This document shows positions 1-9,021 of a stretch of DNA of 38,131 bases, one piece after another; within the stretch, counting starts at the first letter, position 1, and the number at the start of each line of letters is the position of its first letter. Under the pieces are notes generated by a model. The model was given only the letters and a program-made list of their open reading frames with translations. It made no database searches and was not told where the DNA came from. The stretch lies in NCBI GenBank assembly GCA_001970955.1, contig MPUH01000725.1, positions 1 through 38,131 on the forward strand, in the 5' to 3' direction. A program made the position numbers and the translations under genes. Origin of the DNA: Stentor coeruleus. Its lineage: Eukaryota; Ciliophora; Heterotrichea; Heterotrichida; Stentoridae.

Positions 1-301
1 ATTGATATTATTAATGATTTATAAGGGTTTATTAGGGTTAAATACTTTAAAAAAAGTTTACTTTGTCGATATAGCATGATAAAAGAAGTGGATTTTGAAT
101 AAAATATAACTAGAAATATAAAGCCTATGATGATATTACTTGAATAAAAAATTTTGGTTTATAGTATTAAAAAGAACTTAGCTTAGATAATTCTATTGTA
201 AAACATCTAGTATTTTTATGCTTATAATGATCATTATTGATATTAAAATGTATTTATTCATTAGTATGGCTAAAACTTTTTGGAATTTAACTTTAAGATT
301 G
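1..301. other. Gene-free AT-rich left edge
   Basis: I see no supported gene. Short frames here run into the 3' end of the WWE gene on the opposite strand and look like shadows. Isolated TTAGGG-like words near the edge do not form a telomeric array. Confidence 0.6.
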
Positions 302-1405
302 TTAAGGAAGAGTTATTCTTCTAATATATCTTTTGAAATCACTAACTTCATTAGCTTGAATATATTCGTTAAAATCAATCTTATAAGTTTTAAAATTATT
401 TCCTTGAATAAGTGCCATAGTCGGATTCCCATTTTTCATATATTCAATATAGCTCATCTCAATTAAATAATTTGCATCATCTTCATAAGGCCTATAAACA
501 TTACTTTCATGTAACCACTCCCATCTATATTTCCTAATAAAATCTTGGTTGATTCTCTCATTACTCGCATATCTTTTTACAGCTCTTATAACTTTAGGTA
601 TATTCATATTCTTGTTTAAATTAATTTGTCTATGGATTCCTCCAACTTGAGCGAACTGGACTTCAAAATTCTGCCCATTTACATTAAACCTAACAGAAAG
701 TGAATAATTTGTATATTCTTTTATAATAAGTTCATAAAGATTTTGTTTATACGTATCTTCTATAAGAGTGCTTATATTAAAAGCATAATCTTTATAACTT
801 CCATCATCATTCAAAAAAGCCCAACGTGCATTAGGGTCAATAGTCATTTTATCAATAAACTCTTTAAGTTCTTTATCAATATTTTGGATATCTTCATCTG
901 ATATTGCATGAATTAAAAATCCATTTCCTTTAAACATGATTTTGCAATTTTTATATTTTTTTGAAATATCAATAGGTATATTGTTAGAATGCAAAGATTG
1001 TGCTATATAAGGATCGCATATTATATTATGAGCTTTAAGATTTATAGTAAGTCCTGATTGTGGCATAGGAGGATTGTATTGATTTGGTGCATATTGAGGA
1101 GGATTTATTTGAGCAGGATAAGCTTGTAACCCTTGTGGCAAATCGTAGGGATTTACATTTAATGGACTCTGGCCAGGTATTAATAATGATTGAGGAATTA
1201 AGGATGGATTGTTTTGACCTAAAGGGACAGGAATTTGAGCCGGATTTGAAATTGGGGGAGGATTCAGAAATGGGTTTTGGACTGTTTGCGATGGTGGGCT
1301 AGGATAATTAGAAGGATTAGGTTGATACTGTGGGTAATTATATGATGGTTGACCATATGGCTGCTGATTATATGGATTACTCATATTTATAGAATAAATA
1401 TTCAC
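302..1405 (-). CDS. Proline-rich protein with two WWE domains
   Basis: The protein is 367 aa, or 360 aa if the second Met (MSNPYNQQ, start at 1384) is used, which I favour because the low-complexity tail begins there. Residues 8-117 are rich in Pro, Gln, Asn and Tyr and probably disordered. Two WWE-like modules follow. The first is at about 193-278 (ARWAFLNDDGSYKDY ... IPKVIRAVKR). The second is at about 292-364 (YRWEWL ... YEDDANYLIEMSYIEY ... YKIDFNEYIQ ... RYIRRI). The second has the expected Trp, acidic/Tyr and Arg pattern and is the more certain. WWE domains bind poly- or iso-ADP-ribose and usually accompany E3 ligases or PARPs, but no catalytic domain is visible here. Binding to ADP-ribose is inferred from the family. 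The gene is divergent from the ankyrin gene at 1737. Confidence 0.75.
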   Translation of the reverse strand: MNIYSINMSNPYNQQPYGQPSYNYPQYQPNPSNYPSPPSQTVQNPFLNPPPISNPAQIPVPLGQNNPSLIPQSLLIPGQSPLNVNPYDLPQGLQAYPAQINPPQYAPNQYNPPMPQSGLTINLKAHNIICDPYIAQSLHSNNIPIDISKKYKNCKIMFKGNGFLIHAISDEDIQNIDKELKEFIDKMTIDPNARWAFLNDDGSYKDYAFNISTLIEDTYKQNLYELIIKEYTNYSLSVRFNVNGQNFEVQFAQVGGIHRQINLNKNMNIPKVIRAVKRYASNERINQDFIRKYRWEWLHESNVYRPYEDDANYLIEMSYIEYMKNGNPTMALIQGNNFKTYKIDFNEYIQANEVSDFKRYIRRITLP

Positions 1406-1736
1406 TATAAGTATTTAAAATCATCCTAAACCTAATGATTTATAATCATAAAATAAACATATAATCTAAATAATCCTCATATAAAAACAAATTTTTTATA
1501 ACAATGCGATATTTTATAACAACATAAGAAAATATAAATCCTTTATTTCCTTAATATCTAATGACATCTACCACTAAATATAAAAATACCCAACAAAATC
1601 AGTCTATCTTTTAATTCTTATTAGCCACCACATCATTAAGTTTAATTCTACCCCAAAAATAAAATCACACTATCTGAATTCCTAAAAATCTCAAGTCAAA
1701 ATGAATACCAAAATTCCAAAATTTATTATCAGCTAA
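1406..1736. promoter_or_regulatory. Divergent promoter interval, WWE / ankyrin genes
   Basis: This 331-bp AT-rich interval lies between two divergent start codons, so it should hold both promoters. The + strand is markedly C-rich and G-poor (C13/G2 in 1561-1620), like the upstream flanks of other + genes here. I recognise no specific motif. Confidence 0.4.
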
Positions 1737-2753
1737 ATGGGATGCTGTGAAACCAAAAACAACCTAGAAGGTCAATTCAAAGAAAAATTCGTCTTTGAAA
1801 GTATTCGTCGCAACAACCTTAAAGCCCTACATAAAGTAACCCTAACTCGTGAATTCAAAGAAAAAAAGGCATTTCTGATCCAAAACCTCGACCAAGAAAA
1901 AGTTGTTTTTAGTGGATTAAATCTAAACGCTTTATCATACTCTCTAATCCTTGGAGAAAGTGATATTTTCGTATATCTCCACAAACTTGGCTGTTCAATT
2001 TCTTATATGGAAAAAAATTTTATTGATCAAGGTATAAACCCTATAAACATTCTCTGTATAAAAGGATACTCGTCTTTATTACTTTATTACTTACCTATAT
2101 ATATATCAGGGTTAGGGTCATCATTACATTTAGAATCATATAAATTAATTAATTCAACAATCGAAGAAGAATTCAACCCATTTCCTAATCAAAAATATAC
2201 ACCAATTCACTTTGCTGCGATTTTTGAACATATACAAATCATAACTGTTATTCAAGAATATTTTAAATCTTATTCAGAAATCCCAAAAGTTTTTGATTTA
2301 GAATATCAAGATGAAGATACTGGTATGAATTGCCCTTTACTTGCTGTTAAATATGGGAATTTCGCTATGGTAAAATTTTTACATTTTAATTTGAGATGTG
2401 ATTTTAATATCAAAAATGCGTATGGGCTTAATGCTATTCAGATTGCTTTGTATGAAATGAAGTTTAGGCCACAAAAACCGTATATGGCGATTATTTGTTA
2501 TTTGATTGATATTGTTGGGATTAATATTGATAATATGATTGATGAATTGATTAATGATTCAGAAGACCCTGCATTACAAGGGTATTTTATATTGAAGTTG
2601 AAGAAACAAAGTGAATTGAGAAGTGGCAGGGAAAGTGAGAAAAGTTTGTTTCAATATATAACAATACCGGAGAATACTACAGAATCGATTTATAGCTGTA
2701 GGTCTGAAGAAAGTGGGAAATCGGTTGTTAGTACGAAAGAGATTATAAGTTAG
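1737..2753 (+). CDS. Ankyrin-repeat protein with dual-acylation N-terminus
   Basis: The protein is 338 aa. It starts MGCCETK: Gly2 with Thr6 and Lys7 fits the N-myristoylation consensus, and Cys3/Cys4 are likely palmitoylation sites, so membrane anchoring is predicted. Divergent ankyrin repeats are visible at about 62-92 (LNALSYSLILGESDIFVYL), 152-182 (KYTPIHFAAIFEHIQIITV), 196-226 (NCPLLAVKYGNFAMVKFL) and 228-262 (YGLNAIQIALYEM). The C-terminal 45 residues are Ser/Glu-rich and charged. No enzymatic domain is visible, so a scaffold or adaptor role at a membrane is inferred. Sense-strand composition shifts from C-rich near the start to G-rich at the 3' end and flank. The acylation-signal start supports this Met. 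Confidence 0.8.
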   Translation: MGCCETKNNLEGQFKEKFVFESIRRNNLKALHKVTLTREFKEKKAFLIQNLDQEKVVFSGLNLNALSYSLILGESDIFVYLHKLGCSISYMEKNFIDQGINPINILCIKGYSSLLLYYLPIYISGLGSSLHLESYKLINSTIEEEFNPFPNQKYTPIHFAAIFEHIQIITVIQEYFKSYSEIPKVFDLEYQDEDTGMNCPLLAVKYGNFAMVKFLHFNLRCDFNIKNAYGLNAIQIALYEMKFRPQKPYMAIICYLIDIVGINIDNMIDELINDSEDPALQGYFILKLKKQSELRSGRESEKSLFQYITIPENTTESIYSCRSEESGKSVVSTKEIIS

Positions 2754-3259
2754 TTATAAGATTTATGATTAATATAAGATAGTAGATGATGATTAAGTTT
2801 TGTGGTATGATTGAAAGATATATAGGATTTTTTGCTATTGTAGGTTTTGTTATTAGATAACTGAAGTAAACTTGATTGATTTGTGAAGTTTGGTATTGGA
2901 ATACATGAGATATGTATGTGCATATTAGGTAATATTATGACAATAAGAATTATGATAGAAGAGAAAATCAGCTTATGAGTTTATGGTATGAAATATAAAA
3001 GTAAATATTTTAAGCTAAAAAGTCAATGAATAAATATTTGGTAGCTTGAAAAAAAAAACAGAAAATCTAAATTTCAAACATAAAATAAATACTAAAGTAT
3101 ATTAGATTATTAGAGATAATATATAAGATAATATTTTTCTGATGCTTCTGTAAATAAAATCAGAATTCGTTATAAATTTAAATATATGAAGTAAGATGAA
3201 TTGATTAAAAACACTCGGTTTTAAATATTATCTTATAATTTTTTATCTAATTATTTATA
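2754..3259. other. Intergenic, no gene seen
   Basis: This AT-rich spacer separates two + strand genes. Its first part is G-rich and lacks C on the + strand (G13/C0 in 2761-2820), the pattern seen downstream of other + genes. The last part should contain the promoter of the IQ-motif gene. I see no RNA gene or repeat. Confidence 0.5.
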
Positions 3260-4654
3260 ATGTCAAAAGCATTATCTTTAGATGATACACATCCTTTAAT
3301 TTTGACATATGATGTTTGTGCAAGCATCGACAACTCATATTTAACAAAAAGACTTTCTCGTTTAAACCCTAGTTTTGTATTAGATTCAAAGCCGCGTACT
3401 CAATCAACAAAGCATAAAAGTAAAGTATCAAGTGTAGTTAAAACAAAAGTAATCCCAGAGCTCAGAGCAGCTATAGATATTCTTAAAACACGTTTAAATT
3501 CAACCTCTGAACTTAAAGATCTATCAAGACCTTGTACAAGATATAGATTATGTAATAGTGAAGCCGTATCTCCTGGGAAATATTATAAATCCACATCTAG
3601 CACAGGTGGTTATGAGTTTAGCAAAAGTCCACGTTTAAATGAAGCATTAATGCACAACATATCAAGTAAAATCCATTTAGCATTAGCTGTAAACAAATTT
3701 CAAACATCTCCAGGAAGTTTCGAAAAACAAAACAAAAAAGATGCAAAAAATACTAAAAAAATCTTCAAAAAAATCCAAGAAAAAAACAAAAAACACAACA
3801 AAAAAGTCCATGAAGTTGTAAAAACATGGAAAATCAAAAACTATTTAGAAATGAAACATAAAAAACAAGAACTTATCAGCAAAATGGAAAATATCAAATG
3901 GAAAGAAAACAAAGAGGCTATTTTTAAAGCTAAAACCAAATGGAGCCAAATATTAATAAATCTTAGTGTAGCAAGTGCTATTTATACAAAAACTAAGACA
4001 AAAATTGTAACACCCAATTAGCAAAAAATAAAACGTCTTAAGAAATTCTTTACATTTTTCCAAATAATGGGGACGATATTAGGAAAATTTGCTAAAATCT
4101 TAAGGAGAAAAAGAAAGTTTTTAGAGTATAAAAATATAAGGTTTTTGTCAAAGCCATTGATAGACTGGATGAATCATGAAAGGATAAATTTATCAAAGAC
4201 TGTGAGTAGAAATATATGGAAAATAGTGAACAACAATCATTTATTTCTTATAATGTATGCTTTTAAAAAAATTGTTATTAGGATTCAACATTATATAAGA
4301 AAATATCTTGCTATACGTGAAGCTAGAATTACAGCCATGACAATTATGTACAATAAACTTATAACAAATCACGGAACTAAAGATTCTAAAAGGGTGAATT
4401 TTCCTTTGACGAATTTTCTCGGAGTAATAAACGTTCCCCCAGCAAAGAAAAGAATAATTGTTACAGATTATATAAAAAGTTATCTTCATAATTACGCAAA
4501 AGTGAGAAATGAAAAAGTGAAAAAGGGTTTGAAACTGTTTTTAAACAAAGAAGCTATGATTTCTTATTTTTTAATATCTTCCAATGGGCTACAAAACTCT
4601 GTCAAAGGTACTAAGAAAAACATCGAGTTTTTCAGTCATTTTAAAACTGGATAA
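3260..4654 (+). CDS. IQ-motif protein, two exons joined by a 15-nt intron
   Basis: Exon 1 (3260-4006) and exon 2 (4022-4654) are joined by removing a GTAA...TAG intron of exactly 15 nt. This gives a 459-aa protein in one frame. Without splicing, the TAG closing the intron would end translation, and 15 codons before the next Met would be orphaned although they continue the same basic, Lys-rich style. Exon 1 encodes a basic, Ser/Thr-rich N-terminus and a Lys-rich predicted helix (many KKNKK-type stretches). Exon 2 carries an IQ calmodulin-binding motif at about residues 334-351 (VIRIQHYIRKYLAIREAR). No other domain is recognised. Calmodulin or a calmodulin-like light chain as partner is inferred from the motif. 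It could be a cytoskeletal protein, but nothing shown proves that. Confidence 0.75.
4007..4021 (+). other. 15-nt spliceosomal intron
   Basis: The sequence is GTAACACCCAATTAG. It lies between codons (phase 0), so retention places TAG in frame. Removal fuses the frames of 3260 and 4022-4654. Introns of 15-16 nt are established for heterotrich ciliates such as Stentor. Confidence 0.8.
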
Positions 4655-4763
4655 TAGTTTTGATTTTAAATATTTTTTTAATATCTCAGCACATTTTTCT
4701 ATATAAACTTCAAATCTACCTTAAAAAAAAACTTAATTTTACTACAATAATTACTATAATTAC

Positions 4764-6111
4764 CTATTTTTTTTGCGAAATCCTAATTTTCCCAGTAGCA
4801 ATATTTGATAGTATATTAATTTTCTTATACACATCAGTAAGTTCNATTTGATAGTATATTAATTTTCTTATACACATCAGTAAGTTCTTCCCTAATAACT
4901 TTCACACTATTTTTCAATTGTATAATTTCATAATCATTCTGTGTCCTAAGTTCATCAAGTTCCTCTTTTTTCATTTTAAAATGTTTTATCGCTTCTTTAA
5001 GCTTTTTGAATTTCCTTCTAGTCGATGGTGAATCCCCCGTCCTTTTCTTTTTAAGTAAAAATTTCATAAAAGCTTGAATTGTCCTCGCTGCTTTATCTGT
5101 AAGTAAAACTGTAGTAAAAGCTTTAGTCTGGTTTTCTGAAAGGGCGATTTCTTTCTGAACACTAACCATGATGAGAGCAAATATAAACCCACCGACAATA
5201 TACCCAAAAACAGCAACAGTTCTTCCTAAATAACTTATCGGAATATAGTCACCATAACCAATTGTAGACATTGTCGCAAACATAAACCAAATCCCATTCA
5301 TAGGATCATCCCATTCTTTTAAACTCAAATCAATAAGTGGCCTTTCAAAAATCCTCACCATACATCCTAAAACAATCATAGAAGGTATCCCAATAACAAA
5401 TACTACAATTGGCATTGGGTACATTTTCATCATACATTTAAAAGAAAACCTCATATTTGGTTTAACATTATATCTATGACAATACCTTCTTGCAACATAA
5501 TTTTCATATGGGGTAAAATTTGCAATAGCCCTAAAAAGCAATAATAGCCTTAAAAACATAACACAATAAAAAAGCTCAGACAAATTATAACAAGTTTGCA
5601 TATACTCATCCTGATATCTAAAAGGCATATTTACTTTAACATGTAAACCAGGATAAGGTTGAATTACCATTAATATCATTTCGGCATAAAAAATAGGTTT
5701 GAAAATTCGTGATTTTTTTTTATATTGTTTTATATAATCTGCTATAAAAGTTGCTGAAATAGCCCCAGATGCACCTTCGATTTGTAGTAAATAGTTTTTC
5801 CATATGGATTTTACATAGTGTCTGAGGAATAGAAAAAACATTGATACGAAACTACACATGACGATCAGATAACGAAAAGTGTCGTTGTAGGATTTAACTG
5901 AACAGTTTTTGTGGGTTCGGGAATCTGAGTAATAAAGCTCGTAGTCTAAAGTCCCGAAAACTAAACTCAGGACCGCAAAACCAGATGCGACAAGTTCTGA
6001 GCTTCTCCAGTTCTCAAAGAGTCGTTCAGAGCCATAAAGCTTAGAATTGCTTGGCCTACTAGCAACCATGAAATTGGTTGTGTTTTTCCTCATCAAAGAC
6101 TGTCTGAGCAT
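4764..6111 (-). CDS. SK-like Ca2+-activated K+ channel
   Basis: This is a six-transmembrane K+ channel subunit of 434 aa after collapsing an assembly duplication near its 3' end; the true stop is then TAG at 4764-4766. Hydrophobic segments lie at about 39-57, 80-98, 138-152, 176-196, 232-253 (S5) and 297-318 (S6). The pore helix and selectivity filter TIGYGD are at 283-288. After S6 comes a basic segment with an IQ-like motif (ARTIQAFMKFLLKKKR, about 342-357), then a charged predicted coiled coil. S4 lacks a regular Arg/Lys ladder, and this with the calmodulin-binding-like tail matches the SK/KCNN layout better than voltage-gated Kv channels. Gating by Ca2+/calmodulin is inferred from family. 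The gene starts 51 bp from the divergent MORN gene. Confidence 0.85.
4803..4887. repeat. 42-bp direct duplication around a single N (assembly overlap)
   Basis: Positions 4803-4844 and 4846-4887 are identical, separated by N at 4845. Collapsing one copy extends the K+ channel frame from ...KINILSN into NIATGKIRISQKK and a TAG stop, so this is an unmerged contig overlap. Confidence 0.9.
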
Positions 6112-6162
6112 TATTTCACCTAAGTATTATCAAAAATCTAAAAATATCATTAGAATACTGAA
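6112..6162. promoter_or_regulatory. 51-bp bidirectional promoter interval
   Basis: Only 51 bp separate the start codons of the K+ channel (-) and the MORN protein (+). Both promoters and 5' leaders must fit here or overlap the opposite gene. I recognise no motif beyond general AT richness. Confidence 0.45.
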
Positions 6163-7200
6163 ATGGGTAGCCAATGCTCTTGTATAGGCACTGCCGATAA
6201 CTTATTAACAGTTGATACAAGCGAAATTATCATAGAATCAGAAAAACCTCGCAATAACGAAGAAACTGTTCAACTACAGGAAACATGTCAAAGTCCTGAT
6301 TTCCATATAACTCATACAACCTACTCACAAGCAACAATTGAAGATGTCCTTATAGAAGCAAATCCTGAAGCTTTAAATATAGAAAAAATAATCAAACAAC
6401 TAAAATCTCAAAATATCCCTATCGTTTCTAACAAAGAAGTCAGAAATACAGAAAAGCGTCTGGGTCCATACAATTTTTCCCTTAACGATGGATTTGGTAT
6501 TTTGTTAAACAATCCTGAAGTTTTCCCTAATAAATGTGTATATATAGGACAAAAAAATCGAGAAGGGCGCAAAAATGGTCGAGGGGTGTTTTTATGGAGT
6601 GATGGGTCAAGATATGTTGGATATTGGAAAAATGATAGGGCAAATGGATTAGGAAGGCTTATTCATGCTGATGGGGATGTATATGAAGGAAATTGGGTTA
6701 ATGATAAAGCACATGGTCAAGGGAAATATACTCATTATAATGGTGCGATTTATGAAGGTGGGTGGATAAATGATCAACAAGAAGGAGAAGGTGAAGAAAC
6801 ATGGCCTGATGGGGCGAAATATATAGGGACTTATAAAAATGGGCAAAAGCATGGTAAAGGGAGGTTTTTCTGGTCTGATGGATCTGCTTATAAAGGGGAA
6901 TTTTATGAAAATCGTATTGAAGGACAAGGATTTTATATATGGAAAGATGGGAGAAAATATGAAGGGATGTGGAAGAATAATAAAATGGAAGGTGAAGGGG
7001 TTTTTGAATGGCCTGATGGAAGGGTTTATAGAGGGGAGTATGTGAATGATAAAAAAGAAGGTTATGGGGAGTATTTTTGGCCTAGTGGGAAAGCTTATAA
7101 AGGTATGTGGAAAAATGGGAAACAACATGGATGGGGAGTTTTCACTGATAAAAATGGAATAGTGAAACAAGGTGAGTGGATTATGGGTAAAAAACCGTAA
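6163..7200 (+). CDS. N-myristoylated MORN-repeat protein
   Basis: The protein is 345 aa. The start MGSQCSCIG has Gly2 and Ser6 (N-myristoylation) with Cys5/Cys7 as likely palmitoylation sites. Residues 10-120 are acidic and without a recognised domain. From about 126 to the end there are nine MORN motifs at a regular 23-residue spacing (YVGYWKNDRANGLG, YEGNWVNDKAHGQG, YIGTYKNGQKHGKG, YKGMWKNGKQHGWG and others). MORN proteins act as membrane-associated scaffolds and structural rulers at cortical or ciliary structures in protists. A cortical or membrane role is inferred from lipidation plus repeats. No kinase or SET domain is attached. The 3' half is strongly G-rich, partly because of the Gly/Trp/Glu-rich repeats. 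Confidence 0.85.
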   Translation: MGSQCSCIGTADNLLTVDTSEIIIESEKPRNNEETVQLQETCQSPDFHITHTTYSQATIEDVLIEANPEALNIEKIIKQLKSQNIPIVSNKEVRNTEKRLGPYNFSLNDGFGILLNNPEVFPNKCVYIGQKNREGRKNGRGVFLWSDGSRYVGYWKNDRANGLGRLIHADGDVYEGNWVNDKAHGQGKYTHYNGAIYEGGWINDQQEGEGEETWPDGAKYIGTYKNGQKHGKGRFFWSDGSAYKGEFYENRIEGQGFYIWKDGRKYEGMWKNNKMEGEGVFEWPDGRVYRGEYVNDKKEGYGEYFWPSGKAYKGMWKNGKQHGWGVFTDKNGIVKQGEWIMGKKP

Positions 7201-7260
7201 TAAGTATAATTTATAGGGATTTTTTTGTTAGTTTTAAGATTTTTTTAAGATAATATGAGA

Positions 7261-7421
7261 TGAAAAGGTTTATTTTTAGTTTATGGGATTCTTGTGGAAA
7301 ATAATCTTGTCTTCTGTTGAAATCATTATCTAATTTATAAATTTTAGCAATTGTAANTGAAAAGGTTTATTTTTAGTTTATGGGATTCTTGTGGAAAATA
7401 ATCTTGTCTTCTGTTGAAATC
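7261..7421. repeat. 64-bp duplication near an N in the 3' flank of the MORN gene
   Basis: Positions 7261-7324 and 7358-7421 are identical. The first copy is followed by 32 nt not found after the second copy, then N at 7357. The two downstream tails differ, so this may join two alleles or assembly branches; it is not a clean overlap. No CDS is hit. Confidence 0.75.
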
Positions 7422-7484
7422 TAATCAAAATAAAATACTTTTGAAATTATAACAATAAAACTGTCAAAATAATAAAATCCTAAA

Positions 7485-9020
7485 ATGGATGAAAATAATT
7501 CAGTAACAAAAATCCAACTGAGCCTAAGTTCTGAAGGACTAGCAATAAACACCGACCCCATATGCAGAATCTGTATTTTCAATCAGCAGACATCTAGATT
7601 CACAAATTATGCCCATACAGAGCCTTCATCAGAAAGAATCAACCCAAAATGGGAGACAAAAATCGAACTAAACTATATTTTCGAATCAAAACAAGATATC
7701 CAATTTATTATAGAAGACTCACAAAACAATCTAATTGGTCTCTTCACCACATCCTTAGGCAAAATTGTTTCTCAATTCGAACTTATCGGAAACCTTGAAA
7801 GATGCTCATCAAATTCTATAATAAAAATATCAGCCAAAGAGCTAAAGAAATCATGTGAAAATGTAACTCTTCACCTCCGAGCCCACAATGTAGACAAAAT
7901 GGACTTTTTCGGGAAATCAGATCCATATTTCATCCTATCAAAAAAACATAACACTTCTTGGGTACAAACATACAAAAGCGAGACTATAAAAAAAACTCTT
8001 GACCCAATCTGGAAGCCATTTGAACTATCATTATCTACTATATGCGACAATAACATCTCATTACCTCTAAGATTAGATTGTTGGGATTACGATTGGGGTG
8101 TGACAAATGACTTTATCGGTTTTTGCGAATTTAATTTCCAAGATATCTCCTTACCAAATTCACGTTTTCCACTAATAAACCCTTCAAAACTTAAAAAAAA
8201 CCCTCATAAATATCACAATTCTGGCATACTCGAAATTGAAAGTATACAACTAAAAAAAAAACACACATTTTTAGACTACATCCAAACTGGGATTGAGGTC
8301 AATTTAATATTAGCTATTGATTTTACTATAAGCAACGGTAATTATAATGATAAATCCTCATTACATTATATAAACTCAAATAGCCAAAATGATTATGAAA
8401 AAGCAATTCTTAGCATTTCTAGGGTTTTAGAAGATTATGATAATGAGAAATCATATCTAGTATTTGGTTTTGGAGCTGAACCTCAATGGTCAAGAAGAGT
8501 TGAGCATTGTTTTCCAATAAACAAAAGCAATATAAATCCTTTTATATTTGGAATTGATAATGTTTTAAGAAATTATCATGAGATTTTGACTTGTATTAGA
8601 CTTGCTGGACCAACATTATTGGCTAGTGTTATAAAGAAAGCTTTAGATTTTGCTAATAGAACAATGGGTGGAGTGTATTATTTATTAGTTGTTTTAACTG
8701 ATGGAGAAGTTCAGGATATTGAAGAGAGTAAGAATGCTTTAGTTGAAAGTTCTTATGGACCTTTGAGTGTGGCGATTATTGGGATTGGTCCAGAGAGTTT
8801 TGTCACTATGCCTGAGATTTCGAACTTCCCTCTTATGGGAGAAAATGGGAAGAAAAGTGCGAGGAACAATACAATTTTCTTACCATATAAAAACTACTGC
8901 AGAAACCCTGATCTCCTCACAACAAAACTTCTTTCAAAACTTCCAATTCATTTATTAGAATACATGGAATTGATAAACTGTGAACCAGAACTATCAGAAG
9001 AACACAAAACTTTTAATTAA
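7485..9020 (+). CDS. Copine (two C2 domains plus vWA-like copine domain)
   Basis: The protein is 511 aa, near the usual copine length. C2A (about 8-110) is degenerate. C2B (about 120-245) keeps the Ca2+-binding aspartates in KMDFFGKSDPY and CWDYDWGVTNDFIG. The copine vWA-like domain (about 265-500) has the MIDAS-type DFTISNGN, then YLVFGFGAEP, LTDGEV and ISIIGVG-like AIIGIGPESF. Copines bind phospholipids in a Ca2+-dependent way and recruit partners through the vWA domain in membrane trafficking and signalling. The alignment through TDGEVQDIEESKNALVESS is collinear with metazoan copines, so the GTAA...TAG look-alike there is coding. The stop lies one base from the convergent USP-like gene. 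Confidence 0.92.
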   Translation: MDENNSVTKIQLSLSSEGLAINTDPICRICIFNQQTSRFTNYAHTEPSSERINPKWETKIELNYIFESKQDIQFIIEDSQNNLIGLFTTSLGKIVSQFELIGNLERCSSNSIIKISAKELKKSCENVTLHLRAHNVDKMDFFGKSDPYFILSKKHNTSWVQTYKSETIKKTLDPIWKPFELSLSTICDNNISLPLRLDCWDYDWGVTNDFIGFCEFNFQDISLPNSRFPLINPSKLKKNPHKYHNSGILEIESIQLKKKHTFLDYIQTGIEVNLILAIDFTISNGNYNDKSSLHYINSNSQNDYEKAILSISRVLEDYDNEKSYLVFGFGAEPQWSRRVEHCFPINKSNINPFIFGIDNVLRNYHEILTCIRLAGPTLLASVIKKALDFANRTMGGVYYLLVVLTDGEVQDIEESKNALVESSYGPLSVAIIGIGPESFVTMPEISNFPLMGENGKKSARNNTIFLPYKNYCRNPDLLTTKLLSKLPIHLLEYMELINCEPELSEEHKTFN

Positions 9021-9021
9021 T

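Noticed and set aside
218..466. 82-codon + strand frame.
   Set aside because: It overlaps the 3' end of the WWE gene and is Ile/Phe/Leu-biased with no recognisable content.
2100..2125. GGGTTAGGG resembling telomeric repeat.
   Set aside because: It encodes part of the ankyrin protein (SGLGSS) and is not repeated.
3666..3680. GTAAAATCCATTTAG inside exon 1 of the IQ-motif gene, another hidden phase-1 15-nt candidate.
   Set aside because: No homologue is available to decide and the frame is open either way; the copine example shows such look-alikes occur by chance. RNA reads would settle it.
6649..7170. 173-codon minus-strand frame opposite the MORN repeats.
   Set aside because: It is a shadow of the 69-nt periodic MORN coding repeats, low-complexity Phe/Ile/Pro.
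8727..8741. GTAAGAATGCTTTAG inside the copine gene, a perfect 15-nt intron look-alike in phase 1 that would stay hidden in an open frame.
   Set aside because: The retained residues (SKNAL) align without gap to metazoan copines through TDG...GIG, so the segment is coding.
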